A stretch of DNA of 40,479 bases, taken from positions 1 through 40,479 of the forward strand of contig JAEUQX010000068.1 of assembly GCA_016788625.1 (NCBI GenBank). Reading direction: 5' to 3'. Below the pieces are notes generated by a model that was not told the origin of the DNA, ran no database searches, and saw nothing but the letters and a program-made list of their open reading frames with translations. Within the stretch, counting starts at the first letter, position 1, and each line of letters opens with the position of its first letter. Positions 17,401 to 23,776 of the stretch are shown here, piece after piece. The translations under genes and the position numbers were made by a program. This DNA comes from Anaerolineae bacterium. GTDB lineage: Bacteria > Chloroflexota > Anaerolineae > Aggregatilineales > Phototrophicaceae.

Positions 17401-18561
17401 AGTCGCCATCGGCACATCGAACAGCTCGTCGTCATCCTGTGCCCAATCGTCCGCCGCCGCCGCGTGTTCAGCTTTCTCCAGTTCCTCTGGCGGGGCGTAC
17501 TGCCGCAGCCAGGCTAACTGATCATCCTCATCGGTCGCCGCATCGGGCGCGCTGGTAGCGACGGGCGGCGCGGCCTCCTGCTCCACCCACTCAAAGGCAC
17601 TGTCCATGTCGGGCAGTTCATCCGCCTCATCCGCGACAGCGGACGGCGTGGGGACGGCTTCTTCTGGCACATAGCGCGTGAGCCACTCCAGCGAGTCTTC
17701 CTCGTCGCCGGGCAAGTCATCGGGGTCATCAGCGGGCAGGGCGGAGGCGGGTTGTTCAGACGCGGAGTCTGGCTTGGGTTCATACTGCGAAAGCCAGGCC
17801 AGCGGGTCTTCCTCGTCGCCGGGCGGGTCGTCGGGGTCATCGGCGGACAGGGCGGCAGCGGGCTGCGAGTCGTCCTTGGGTTCGTACTGCGAAAGCCACC
17901 CCAGCGAGTCTTCCTCGTCGCCGGGCAGGTCAGGCAGCAGCGCGTCAGGGTCATCGACAGGCTGGGCGGCAGCAGGCTGCGCGGGCTGCGAGTCGTCCGC
18001 GGGTTCGTACTGCGAAAGCCAGGCCAGCGGGTCGTCGTCGCTTGCCTCCGGGATGCTGGTCTCATCCGGTTCGATAGCGGGCGTTTCAGGGGTCGTTTCG
18101 CGCGCGTCGGCTTCCGGGTACTGCCGCAGCCAGGCCAACGGGTCATCGTCGCCACTGCCCTGCGGCAGCACCGGGCTGCGCGGTTCGGTTGGCTGCGAAG
18201 GCAGCGTAGGGGCACTGGCGCTCTCGCTCTCGACATTGCTCAGCCAGTCGAGTGAGTCATCCTCGCCCATCGGCGCGCCCTGCTCGACGGCTTTCTTCCA
18301 GTCTAACTGGTTGGTGAAGCCGAAGCTGCCACCCGTCTGTGCGGCGCCCGCGTCGTCGTCCTGGTTCTGCATCCAGGAGAAATCATCGGCATCGGGGGTC
18401 GAAGGGTCATCGAAAGCGGACTCGATGTCTTTCTTCCAGCTCAATTCGCCTGTGAAACCCAGGCTGGGCTTTTCAGAGTGCTCGTCATCAGGCAGTTCGC
18501 TCAACCAGTCCAGTGAGTCATCATCATCCGGCGGCGGCTGCTTCTTGAAATCATCATTCAT
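14467..18561 (-). CDS. Giant acidic protein with Trp-Leu motif array, two membrane helices and SH3-like domain
   Basis: A 1364-residue protein of unknown function. Residues 1 to about 620 are acidic, low-complexity and probably disordered, with some 16 short motifs of the type [DE]-x-L-x-W-L (DDSLDWLSELP, DDPLAWLSQYEP, EPDWLAQMN). Two GFT-x2-L-x-WKK motifs lie near the start. A helical part follows (about 650-820), then a membrane helix at about 828-850 (LLVALLITAAVVLPFFVGAL). The outer domain (about 855-1090) is followed by a Pro/Thr-rich stalk, an SH3b-like domain at about 1188-1253 (GINVREGAGRSFRVVAVL, DGTEGWVSAQFL) and a second helix at about 1334-1354. SH3b domains often bind cell-wall peptides. 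The ATG at 18561 lies 17 bases after the previous gene. Confidence 0.85.
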   Translation of the reverse strand: MNDDFKKQPPPDDDDSLDWLSELPDDEHSEKPSLGFTGELSWKKDIESAFDDPSTPDADDFSWMQNQDDDAGAAQTGGSFGFTNQLDWKKAVEQGAPMGEDDSLDWLSNVESESASAPTLPSQPTEPRSPVLPQGSGDDDPLAWLRQYPEADARETTPETPAIEPDETSIPEASDDDPLAWLSQYEPADDSQPAQPAAAQPVDDPDALLPDLPGDEEDSLGWLSQYEPKDDSQPAAALSADDPDDPPGDEEDPLAWLSQYEPKPDSASEQPASALPADDPDDLPGDEEDSLEWLTRYVPEEAVPTPSAVADEADELPDMDSAFEWVEQEAAPPVATSAPDAATDEDDQLAWLRQYAPPEELEKAEHAAAADDWAQDDDELFDVPMATPHGEEPAVPQPQSWFSDDDEDELPEPEAMPDWLAQMNVGAPAPAAASVEPPEAEAEPDWLAQMNAAPMSDEEDDLLDGLDEALGLPTQPQGEVPDWLQAAAPQPTPADSDDIFAQLGLESPDTGYDFLDNVEEPADDDILGGLQLGEAQTTDWFAEPEAEAATTDDTPSWLRQLETADEDESPAQAEADFLAELRGADKTPRKGASDFELADFSSFEARGLDDIDRLLESYEDIEPALPSEPSSMGDDALERLLSDNEMERIASARRGDASRTALPELSPDAPEWLSEIGATVGSVGEISAAAILRKQAQQERPVEALSDRLQALHEAGKQLPQPRDEAPPEVLKRVLTGIDQVIAPTPIRPGLPGLVDSAALSDAQRDRLKLLRGLVALDTPRTPGRSAVDITLDAPELSDLFDAEPDIDVGEKPAARRALPVPRLRPKFDRLLVALLITAAVVLPFFVGALRIGDLPAREFAAGSRGALAYQQVEALNEGDLALVAADYGPTGAAELDGSLDAVLRHILLRGARPVLVSANPVGLLRARNRLEALTGDALFVQQLGRENRPLTANNDYYVLRYLVGEAIGLRLLSGDIAGLATTDINGQPTNLQVTTLNDFRLMVVIAERAEDVRTWAEQIAPLTASPLLLVTGFSAAPLAEPYALSGGLLVGYRDAYTYRAMLDGGADSGDTTQITPPPITTVAPPESTPEATAEATEPSSLPLPAEATAEATAEALEPTSEPAEATATAIPPTDVPPSATPVPPTATASPVPPTATVEPSATPPPTATRRPTITPTPSVSPTAGTGVRGVVNSNQGINVREGAGRSFRVVAVLGPGDIVEIIGRNADESWYEVRLEDGTEGWVSAQFLLLEVPGEATPTAESALRVDPNAVVALDGDFSFGVLRQEATAEVTPEATSEALEAATEPSEAAPPAPAQSARPAQPENRDARWYSMTLGLIVIIAVIALGAIVNILRGLFRRGAKA
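17690..18040. repeat. Degenerate tandem repeats encoding the Trp-Leu motifs
   Basis: Within the 1364-residue protein gene, DNA units of about 102-111 bp recur, marked by CTCGTCGCCGGGC at 17701, 17812 and 17914. Each unit encodes an acidic spacer with DDP and GDEED, then LxWLSQYEP. The copies are imperfect, so the array is not brand new, but unit number could vary between strains. Confidence 0.7.
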
Positions 18562-18578
18562 AGACCGTCTCCACAGTC

Positions 18579-19208
18579 TTATTCACGGTACGAACGGTCC
18601 TGACCGATCAGGACGCGCATACCCGTGACCACCGTCGCCAACGCGATTCCCAGGAGGATGCCGCGTGCCCCGGCGCTGACTGGCACAGCCAGCAGCCAGT
18701 CGCGGATGAGTGCCAGCGGCGTAGCGTTCGCCAGCGGCAGCGCGCCCGCCAGCAGCACCAACAGCACGAGCGTGAACAACAGTCCACTCGCGCTGACCTT
18801 GCGCCGCAGCAGCCGCAGCGCGCCATAAACCAGCGCGAACAACACCAGCCCAGCCAAGGCGGATTCAATCGCCACCTGCACCGATTCGAGCAGGATGGTG
18901 GTCGGCGCGGGTGTTCCCGTCAGCACGTTAGCACGTTCGAGGATATACAGCAGCAGCACGCCGATGGTGCTGAGCAGCAGGATGATGCTGTAGCCCCAGC
19001 CGCCGCGCCGCTCGCGAATGCGCCCGAAGTGGACGCCGAGCAGATTGGCGATGCCGATCAACACTGCCGCAGCCGCTGTGATGACTGTGATTTGAATGAA
19101 GAGGTTCGCAATCGTGCCGAAGAACCCACCCGCCAGCAGGCCGAGCAGAGTCAGCAGGCCAAAGCCGATGGCGACCGCCGAGGTCAGCGCCGAGCCAAGC
19201 CGTCCCAT
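18579..19208 (-). CDS. Polytopic membrane protein of the cluster
   Basis: A 209-residue protein with about five or six membrane helices (VAIGFGLLTLLGLLAGGFFG, ITVITAAAAVLIGIANLLGV, YSIILLLSTIGVLLLYIL, SALAGLVLFALVYGALRLL, LLFTLVLLVLLAGALPLA, GILLGIALATVVTGMRVLI). No family was recognised. It ends in a short basic-polar tail (GQDRSYRE). It starts 3 bases after the 268-residue protein gene and is followed within 17 bases by the giant protein gene, so it belongs to the same operon. A transport or scaffold role is possible but not shown. Confidence 0.8.
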   Translation of the reverse strand: MGRLGSALTSAVAIGFGLLTLLGLLAGGFFGTIANLFIQITVITAAAAVLIGIANLLGVHFGRIRERRGGWGYSIILLLSTIGVLLLYILERANVLTGTPAPTTILLESVQVAIESALAGLVLFALVYGALRLLRRKVSASGLLFTLVLLVLLAGALPLANATPLALIRDWLLAVPVSAGARGILLGIALATVVTGMRVLIGQDRSYRE

Positions 19209-19211
19209 CGT

Positions 19212-20018
19212 TTATCCCCCTCCCAGCAGGCGGCCAATCGCCGCGCTGAAACGCCCGTTGAGCAGGGCATCACCGAGTGCGATGGCCGTTGGCAGCAGGA
19301 TGGCGAGGATCAGCAGCAGCCGCAGCACATCCTGCGCGACGACGCTGGCGGTCTGCGCCGGGCTGCCACCCAGGTAGCCCGCAGCCGCGTAAACTTCTTC
19401 CCCGATCAGCGGCGGATCGCTCATCACGAAGGCCACCGCCTGTCCTTCGAGCTGGTCGCTGGCGGCGATCACACTCTGGTCGCGGCGCATGGCGGCTTCC
19501 GTCACCAGCGCCAGTTCCGCGCCAAAGCTGCCCACCAACAGATTAGTTGCCACATGGTCATCGCCCAGCGTGGCCGTCAGCGCGGCAGCGAAGGCCAGCG
19601 AGCGCCCGCCACCGGGATACCAGCGCACACTGCCGCGTCTGCTGCTGACCAGCCCACGCGCGGCATATGCACGCCGTAATGTGTCTTGTACCAGGGGGAT
19701 CGCTGTTGGGTCAGCGACGGTTAGAATCGGCGGCGCGGCTCCAATCGCGGCGCGCCCCGCCATCTGATAAGCCAGTTCAGCGCTCGCCAGCGCCAGGATC
19801 GTGCTGCCCGCGCCCACGCCCGCGCTGCCCAGCGAGATATGCACCGGGCGGTTGGCTTCAATCGCTTCGCCCACGCGCCCCGGCAGGACGCGGTAGGCGG
19901 GGATATCGCGCAGGACATACAAATCGCGCCGCCGTCGGATGAACTGCGTCACCAGCACGCTGATGACCATCGCCAGCAGCAAGATCAGGGTTGTGAGAAT
20001 CTGCGTCGTGCCGTCCAC
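19212..20018 (-). CDS. Membrane-anchored protein of the cluster with two terminal helices
   Basis: A 268-residue protein. A membrane helix opens it (about 9-26, LTTLILLLAMVISVLVTQFI) followed by RRRRD, and a second hydrophobic helix lies near the C-terminus (LRLLLILAILLPTAIALGDA). Between them is a soluble domain with Gly-rich and Ala-rich stretches, ISLGSAGVGAGSTILALASA and GGGRSLAFAAALTATLGDD, and a region VGSFGAELALVTEA. It may belong to the group annotated as DUF6754, but I hold that loosely. The start is GTG at 20018 behind AAGAGGGG. It precedes the polytopic gene by 3 bases. Function is unknown. Confidence 0.78.
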   Translation of the reverse strand: MDGTTQILTTLILLLAMVISVLVTQFIRRRRDLYVLRDIPAYRVLPGRVGEAIEANRPVHISLGSAGVGAGSTILALASAELAYQMAGRAAIGAAPPILTVADPTAIPLVQDTLRRAYAARGLVSSRRGSVRWYPGGGRSLAFAAALTATLGDDHVATNLLVGSFGAELALVTEAAMRRDQSVIAASDQLEGQAVAFVMSDPPLIGEEVYAAAGYLGGSPAQTASVVAQDVLRLLLILAILLPTAIALGDALLNGRFSAAIGRLLGGG

Positions 20019-20042
20019 CGTACCCCTCTTGTTGTTGCGCCG

Positions 20043-20276
20043 CTACTCGTCCAGAAACGCCCGCAGCCGTTCGATGCCATCGGGCGACTCCAGCGCTTCC
20101 GCCAGTTCGCTCACCGCCTGACGCGGCAGCCACAAGCCCAGCACAGGCTGTGCGACCCACAGCGCCTGTGCCCCCAGCGCGCCCAGCGGTTCCAGCACAT
20201 CCAGTGCCAACCGCAGCGTATCGCTCAGGCCGCGCGCCTTGGCTTGCATAATCCAGTCAGGAAGTTCTGGCGTCAT
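20043..20276 (-). CDS. Small protein at the head of the membrane cluster
   Basis: A 77-residue protein without a recognised family. It is mostly helical with a hydrophobic middle (LRLALDVLEPLGALGAQALW, then PVLGLWLPRQAVSELAEAL) and ends DGIERLRAFLDE. It could be a small peripheral membrane protein. The coding call rests on typical codon use, close spacing to the next gene (24 bases) and a -10-like box just upstream. No Shine-Dalgarno site is seen, and the box is so close to the ATG that the message may be leaderless. Confidence 0.6.
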   Translation of the reverse strand: MTPELPDWIMQAKARGLSDTLRLALDVLEPLGALGAQALWVAQPVLGLWLPRQAVSELAEALESPDGIERLRAFLDE

Positions 20277-20283
20277 GCACGCC

Positions 20284-20289
20284 AGTATA
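20284..20289 (-). promoter_or_regulatory. Possible -10 box of the membrane cluster
   Basis: The minus strand reads TATACT at 20289-20284, seven bases before the ATG at 20276. Transcription would start at or next to that ATG, giving a leaderless message. No convincing -35 box was found. Confidence 0.35.
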
Positions 20290-20366
20290 ACACAGGGTCA
20301 CTTCACGCGAAACTTGACGTGAGTACGGGAAACGGGATTCAAACGCAGCAGGAGGACGCGCAGCAC

Positions 20367-21410
20367 TCAACGCGGCATGATGCACAGCGTCAGCCGCCCT
20401 GCTGTGGCCGCCGGGCACGAGCGCCGCTGCCCGTCCAGGCTGTCCATCTCGAAGGCCGCGCCCCAGAAGATCAGCGCCGGATCGACCGCCAGCCGGGCGA
20501 TCACATCGCAGGGCTGCGGCGTCTCCAGGTCAAGAGCGCCGTTGGTGAACAGGATGCACTGCCCCGGCGCGAGCTGGCCGATGCGCGCCGCCGGGTTGAG
20601 CAGCCCACCGTAGAGCGACGCATCGCTGAGCGGGATGGGCGCGCTTGCCGCCGGGCCGAAGTTGTTGTAGACCGTGAAGCCCGCCAGCGCCATCCACTGA
20701 TCGTCAGACTGGTTGATGATCGCCAGCCGCTCGTCAGTGTAGGCGAAGTAGACGTAGGGCGTATTATCCGCCGCGCTCGCCGCCGCCACATAGAATTCGC
20801 AGCGCCCCGGATTGCTCACCGCGCAGCTCGCCCGCTCGATGCCGTTTTGCAGCACGCGGAAATTCGTCGCGCCCGCCGTCCAGAAATGCTCGGCGGTGTT
20901 GGTCGTCACCAGCCAGTTCTGAATCAAGCTGCATTCATCCAGACCCTTCGGCCCGTTGCGCCCCACCGACCAGACCTGCGTACACTGTCCGGCGCGCAGC
21001 GACCCCGACCAGCGCGACGCGGCGAAGCTGGCGCTGCTGCCCGCGCTGGCGTTGAAGCTCAGTCCGGTCAGGTCAAGCACGCCGCCGCTCTGATTGACCA
21101 GCGTCAGGTCATTGTCGTCGAAGATCAGCAGCACATTGGGCGAGCGCAGCACGGTCACATCCACCGCCGCACCCGGTTGGGCAGCGCTGCCCGCCGCGAC
21201 TGACTGCGTCACGATGCTGCCCGCTTCCAGCCCGGATTCGGCTGTCCACGCCTCGCCCACTTCCGCGCCCAGCGCCATGCCGACGCGGTTGAGCGCCGCC
21301 GCCGCTTCCGGTACGCTCAACCCGCTCAGATCGGGTACGGTGTCGGCTTGTGCCGCCGCGCTGCCCGCCAGCAGGCAGGCGATGATCAGGATGCTGATGA
21401 TGTTCCGCAT
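20367..21410 (-). CDS. Secreted protein with one PASTA domain
   Basis: A 347-residue exported protein. A signal peptide (MRNIISILIIACLLAGSAAA, likely cut after AQA) is followed by a PASTA domain at about 25-90 (VPDLSGLSVPEAAAALNRVG, then GSIVTQSVAAGSAAQPGAAV). PASTA domains bind peptidoglycan fragments or act as spacers. The remaining 250 residues form Cys-containing beta-rich modules that I cannot name, two of them alike (LTLVNQSGGVLDLTGLSFNA and LAIINQSDDQWMALAGFTVY), which suggests an internal duplication. The ATG at 21410 has GAGGG seven bases upstream. It lies 90 bases before the membrane cluster and may be its first gene or a separate unit. Confidence 0.82.
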   Translation of the reverse strand: MRNIISILIIACLLAGSAAAQADTVPDLSGLSVPEAAAALNRVGMALGAEVGEAWTAESGLEAGSIVTQSVAAGSAAQPGAAVDVTVLRSPNVLLIFDDNDLTLVNQSGGVLDLTGLSFNASAGSSASFAASRWSGSLRAGQCTQVWSVGRNGPKGLDECSLIQNWLVTTNTAEHFWTAGATNFRVLQNGIERASCAVSNPGRCEFYVAAASAADNTPYVYFAYTDERLAIINQSDDQWMALAGFTVYNNFGPAASAPIPLSDASLYGGLLNPAARIGQLAPGQCILFTNGALDLETPQPCDVIARLAVDPALIFWGAAFEMDSLDGQRRSCPAATAGRLTLCIMPR

Positions 21411-21443
21411 GGTTTACCCTCGTTACTCATCGGTATCGTACAT

Positions 21444-21451
21444 AGTATAAT
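21444..21451. promoter_or_regulatory. Overlapping divergent -10 boxes
   Basis: The same AT stretch gives TATAAT on the plus strand (21446-21451, toward coaBC) and TATACT on the minus strand (21449-21444, toward the PASTA gene). Both are at normal distances from their genes. The -35 regions are weak on both sides. Confidence 0.45.
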
Positions 21452-21487
21452 GTCCGCCACGCGACAATGTTACAAGAGGCGCACGAC

Positions 21488-22729
21488 ATGTCCCCTGAAC
21501 CGATCACCCTGCTGCACAACAAGCGCGTCATCCTGGGCGTGACGGGCAGCATCGCCGTTTACAAAGCCGTCGACCTGGCGAGCAAGCTGACGCAGGCGGG
21601 CGCGCTGGTGGATGTGATCATGACGCAAGCGGCGCAACAGTTCGTCACGCCGCTCACGTTCCAGTCGGTGACCGGACGCCCGGTGTATACCGACCTGTGG
21701 CGCGCGGAAGGGAGCAGCGCGCTGCCGACGCACATCGCACATGTCGGGCTGGGCGAGGGCACGGACGTGCTGGCGATCGCCCCGGCAACGGCTAACACGC
21801 TGGCGAAGCTGGCGCACGGGCTGGCGGACGATCTGCTTTCGGTCACGGCGCTGGCGGCACGCTGCCCGCTGCTGATTGCCCCGGCGATGGACGGCGGCAT
21901 GTACCAGCACCCGGCTACCCAAACGAACATTGAGACACTGCGGGCGCGCGGGGCGTATCTGATCGAGCCGGACGAGGGGCGCTTTGCTTCCGGGCTAGTG
22001 GGCAAGGGACGGCTGCCGGAGACACCGGCGCTGCTCGGACACATCCGGCTGGCGATGGCGCAGACGGGCGCGTTGGCGGGCAAGCGCGTCGTGATTACGG
22101 CGGGCGGCACGCGTGAGGCGATTGACCCGGTGCGCTACATCAGCAACCGCTCGTCAGGCAGGCAGGGTTATGCGCTGGCGCAGGCGGCGCTGGACGCGGG
22201 CGCGGCGGTCACGCTGATCACGACCGTGCGCGATCTGCCGATTCCGCTGGGCGCGCGGGTCGTGGCGGTAGGCAGCGCGCAGGAGCTGCACGACGCGGTG
22301 TTGGAAGCCTGCCGCGACGCTGATGCGCTGATCATGGCGGCGGCGGTGGCCGACTTCCGCCCGAAGACGGTGGCGGCGCAGAAGATCAAGAAGCGCGAGG
22401 GCAGCGACGATGCCCCGACGCTGGAACTGACGCGCACGGCAGACATCCTGCTGAGCGTTAAGGCGGCGCGGGCGCAGAGCGGCTTCCCCCGCCTGGTCGT
22501 CGGCTTCGCGGCAGAGAGCCAGGATTTGCTGACGAATGCGCGCGCCAAGCTGGAGCGCAAGGGGCTGGATCTGCTGGTCGCCAACGACATCAGTGCGACT
22601 GACGCGGGCTTCGAGGTCGGGACGAACCGCGTGGTCATCCTCGACGCGGCGGGCGGCGCGACACCGCTCGAACTGATGAGCAAGACGCGCGTGGCCGAGG
22701 CGGTCATCGCGCGGGTGGCGGCGGAATGA
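21488..22729 (+). CDS. coaBC: Bifunctional phosphopantothenoylcysteine decarboxylase / phosphopantothenate-cysteine ligase
   Basis: CoaBC carries out two steps of coenzyme A synthesis in the cytoplasm: CTP-dependent joining of cysteine to 4'-phosphopantothenate (CoaB, C-terminal) and FMN-dependent decarboxylation (CoaC, N-terminal). The 413-residue product has the flavoprotein start VILGVTGSIAVYKAVDLASK, the catalytic-His segment THIAHVGLGEG, the PAMDGGMYQHPATQ substrate loop (a variant of the usual PAMN) and the CoaB half with ITAGGTREAIDPVRYISNRS, AAAVADFRP and KIKKREG. The ATG at 21488 has AAGAGG eight bases upstream; an ATG 21 bases earlier has none. TATAAT lies at 21446. The gene stands alone. 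Confidence 0.97.
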   Translation: MSPEPITLLHNKRVILGVTGSIAVYKAVDLASKLTQAGALVDVIMTQAAQQFVTPLTFQSVTGRPVYTDLWRAEGSSALPTHIAHVGLGEGTDVLAIAPATANTLAKLAHGLADDLLSVTALAARCPLLIAPAMDGGMYQHPATQTNIETLRARGAYLIEPDEGRFASGLVGKGRLPETPALLGHIRLAMAQTGALAGKRVVITAGGTREAIDPVRYISNRSSGRQGYALAQAALDAGAAVTLITTVRDLPIPLGARVVAVGSAQELHDAVLEACRDADALIMAAAVADFRPKTVAAQKIKKREGSDDAPTLELTRTADILLSVKAARAQSGFPRLVVGFAAESQDLLTNARAKLERKGLDLLVANDISATDAGFEVGTNRVVILDAAGGATPLELMSKTRVAEAVIARVAAE

Positions 22730-22764
22730 GAAGAGCCGCCGGGCAGTACGCTCAGCGGCTCTTC
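22730..22764 (+). terminator. Strong hairpin directly after coaBC
   Basis: GAAGAGCCGC (22730-22739) pairs perfectly with GCGGCTCTTC (22755-22764), with a 15-base loop, starting right after the stop codon. There is no T run, so it may act as a bidirectional barrier or RNA stabiliser rather than a classical terminator. Confidence 0.6.
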
Positions 22765-22798
22765 CGCGCCATTAGGGAGAGAATTTTCGAGATTGTTG

Positions 22799-23332
22799 TT
22801 AATCGCGCTGCTGCTCGTGCCGGTCGAGCAGGATCCAGACGCCGATGACGAGCAGGATCAGCGGCCAGAAGCGTCCGACCTGTTCAAGCAGATCGAGCGA
22901 CGCAGGGGTGTTGATCGTCAGCATCGCGCCAACCACGCCGAGAATGCCACCCGGTATCAGCGGCCACCATGAGTTTTTCTGCTTGAACAGGTAGCTCAGG
23001 ATGGAGATGGCGATGAACCCGGCAGCCAGCCCCAGGACGATGATGCCGCCTTCCACTTCGCCGGATGGGTCAACGAGCCGCTGCGACACGAAAACGCCAA
23101 TCCCCGTGCCCGTGATGATGCAGCCCGGAATCGTGAAACCGAAACGCCAGGCATACAGCCCATAGGCGAGGAACACAACGCCCACAAGAATCAACGCGAG
23201 GATGCCCACGTCCTCAGTGACCGTCACGAAATTTGACAGCAGTGCCAACAGTCCCAGAATGATCAGCACCACTGCAAGGAAGCTGCGGTCTCTCTGCTCC
23301 CCTTTGACTTCAACTTCTGGCTTTTCGTGCAT
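22799..23332 (-). CDS. LiaF-like polytopic membrane protein
   Basis: A 177-residue membrane protein with about six helices. The N-terminus is polar (MHEKPEVEVKGEQRDRS). Then come SFLAVVLIILGLLALLSNFV, LALILVGVVFLAYGLYAW, a Gly-rich pair IPGCIITGTGIGVFVSQRLV and GGIIVLGLAAGFIAISILSY, and a closing FWPLILLVIGVWILLDRHEQ. The last segment (FWPLILLVIG-WILLDR) is the hallmark of LiaI/LiaF-type and DUF5668-type membrane domains, found in proteins linked to envelope stress. The ATG at 23332 has GGGGGGAAA upstream, so it is preferred to the in-frame start at 23401. The upstream region holds several inverted repeats that look like operators. Confidence 0.8.
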   Translation of the reverse strand: MHEKPEVEVKGEQRDRSFLAVVLIILGLLALLSNFVTVTEDVGILALILVGVVFLAYGLYAWRFGFTIPGCIITGTGIGVFVSQRLVDPSGEVEGGIIVLGLAAGFIAISILSYLFKQKNSWWPLIPGGILGVVGAMLTINTPASLDLLEQVGRFWPLILLVIGVWILLDRHEQQRD

Positions 23333-23378
23333 GAGATTTCCCCCCAATACACCTATTTCATCCTGATCGTATAACAGT

Positions 23379-23432
23379 TGACATGACGGATTCAGTGTCA
23401 TCTGACACTTGTATGACCTGTATTTGTCATAC
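23379..23432. promoter_or_regulatory. Cluster of TGACA-type inverted repeats
   Basis: Two perfect inverted repeats sit side by side: AGTGTCA-TC-TGACACT (23394-23409) and GTATGAC-8-GTCATAC (23411-23432). TTGACATGAC immediately to the left adds further half-sites. All share a TGAC/GTCA core. The cluster lies upstream of the LiaF-like gene and probably binds a dimeric regulator. Confidence 0.55.
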
Positions 23433-23500
23433 TGAAGGTCTCACGCTCCCCTTGCTAGGTTCTGTTGACGTTCTGCGTTTCCGATATAGTTTCAGGTCAG

Positions 23501-23566
23501 GGGACGCGATGTATCGCGTCCCTACGAATAGCATATGATCGTGTAGGGACGGCATATATGCCGTCC
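23501..23566. repeat. Two REP-like palindromes
   Basis: GGGACGCGAT-gt-ATCGCGTCCC (23501-23522) and the perfect 20-bp palindrome GGACGGCATATATGCCGTCC (23547-23566) lie 24 bases apart. Both have GTAGGGAC-type flanks (CCCTAC or GTAGGG). They resemble the short palindromes inside the 197-bp repeat at 34901. The rest of this 440-base gap (23333-23776) holds no gene that I can support. Confidence 0.65.
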
Positions 23567-23580
23567 GCCTGACGAAAAAT

Positions 23581-23602
23581 TTGACATGAGATCAAATGTC
23601 AA
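23581..23602. promoter_or_regulatory. Inverted repeat TTGACAT-8-ATGTCAA
   Basis: Perfect 7-bp arms (23581-23587 and 23596-23602) with an 8-base spacer. The 7-8-7 geometry and TGAC core are the same as in the repeat at 23411-23432, so the same regulator may bind both and control the two divergent genes. Confidence 0.5.
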
Positions 23603-23776
23603 CACGACCTAGTCGTCTGGTGGGTGGCGCTTCAAGATGAGAGTATGCCTAATGAGGGCAGATCTGCCGCTGCGCGGATGGACTGACAAAGCGGAGAACG
23701 CAACCCAACCTGCTATCCAACGTATTCAATTTCGGCTGTATACTGCATGTCGTGAATGTGTAACAAGGATGTAGCT

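Noticed and set aside
15844-17517. 557-codon plus-strand frame opposite the giant protein gene
   Set aside because: No recognisable domain; the minus-strand frame is fully continuous with membrane helices and SH3b domain.
23501-23566. Pair of terminators
   Set aside because: The palindromes lack T runs, lie far from gene ends and share flanks with elements elsewhere, which fits repeats better.
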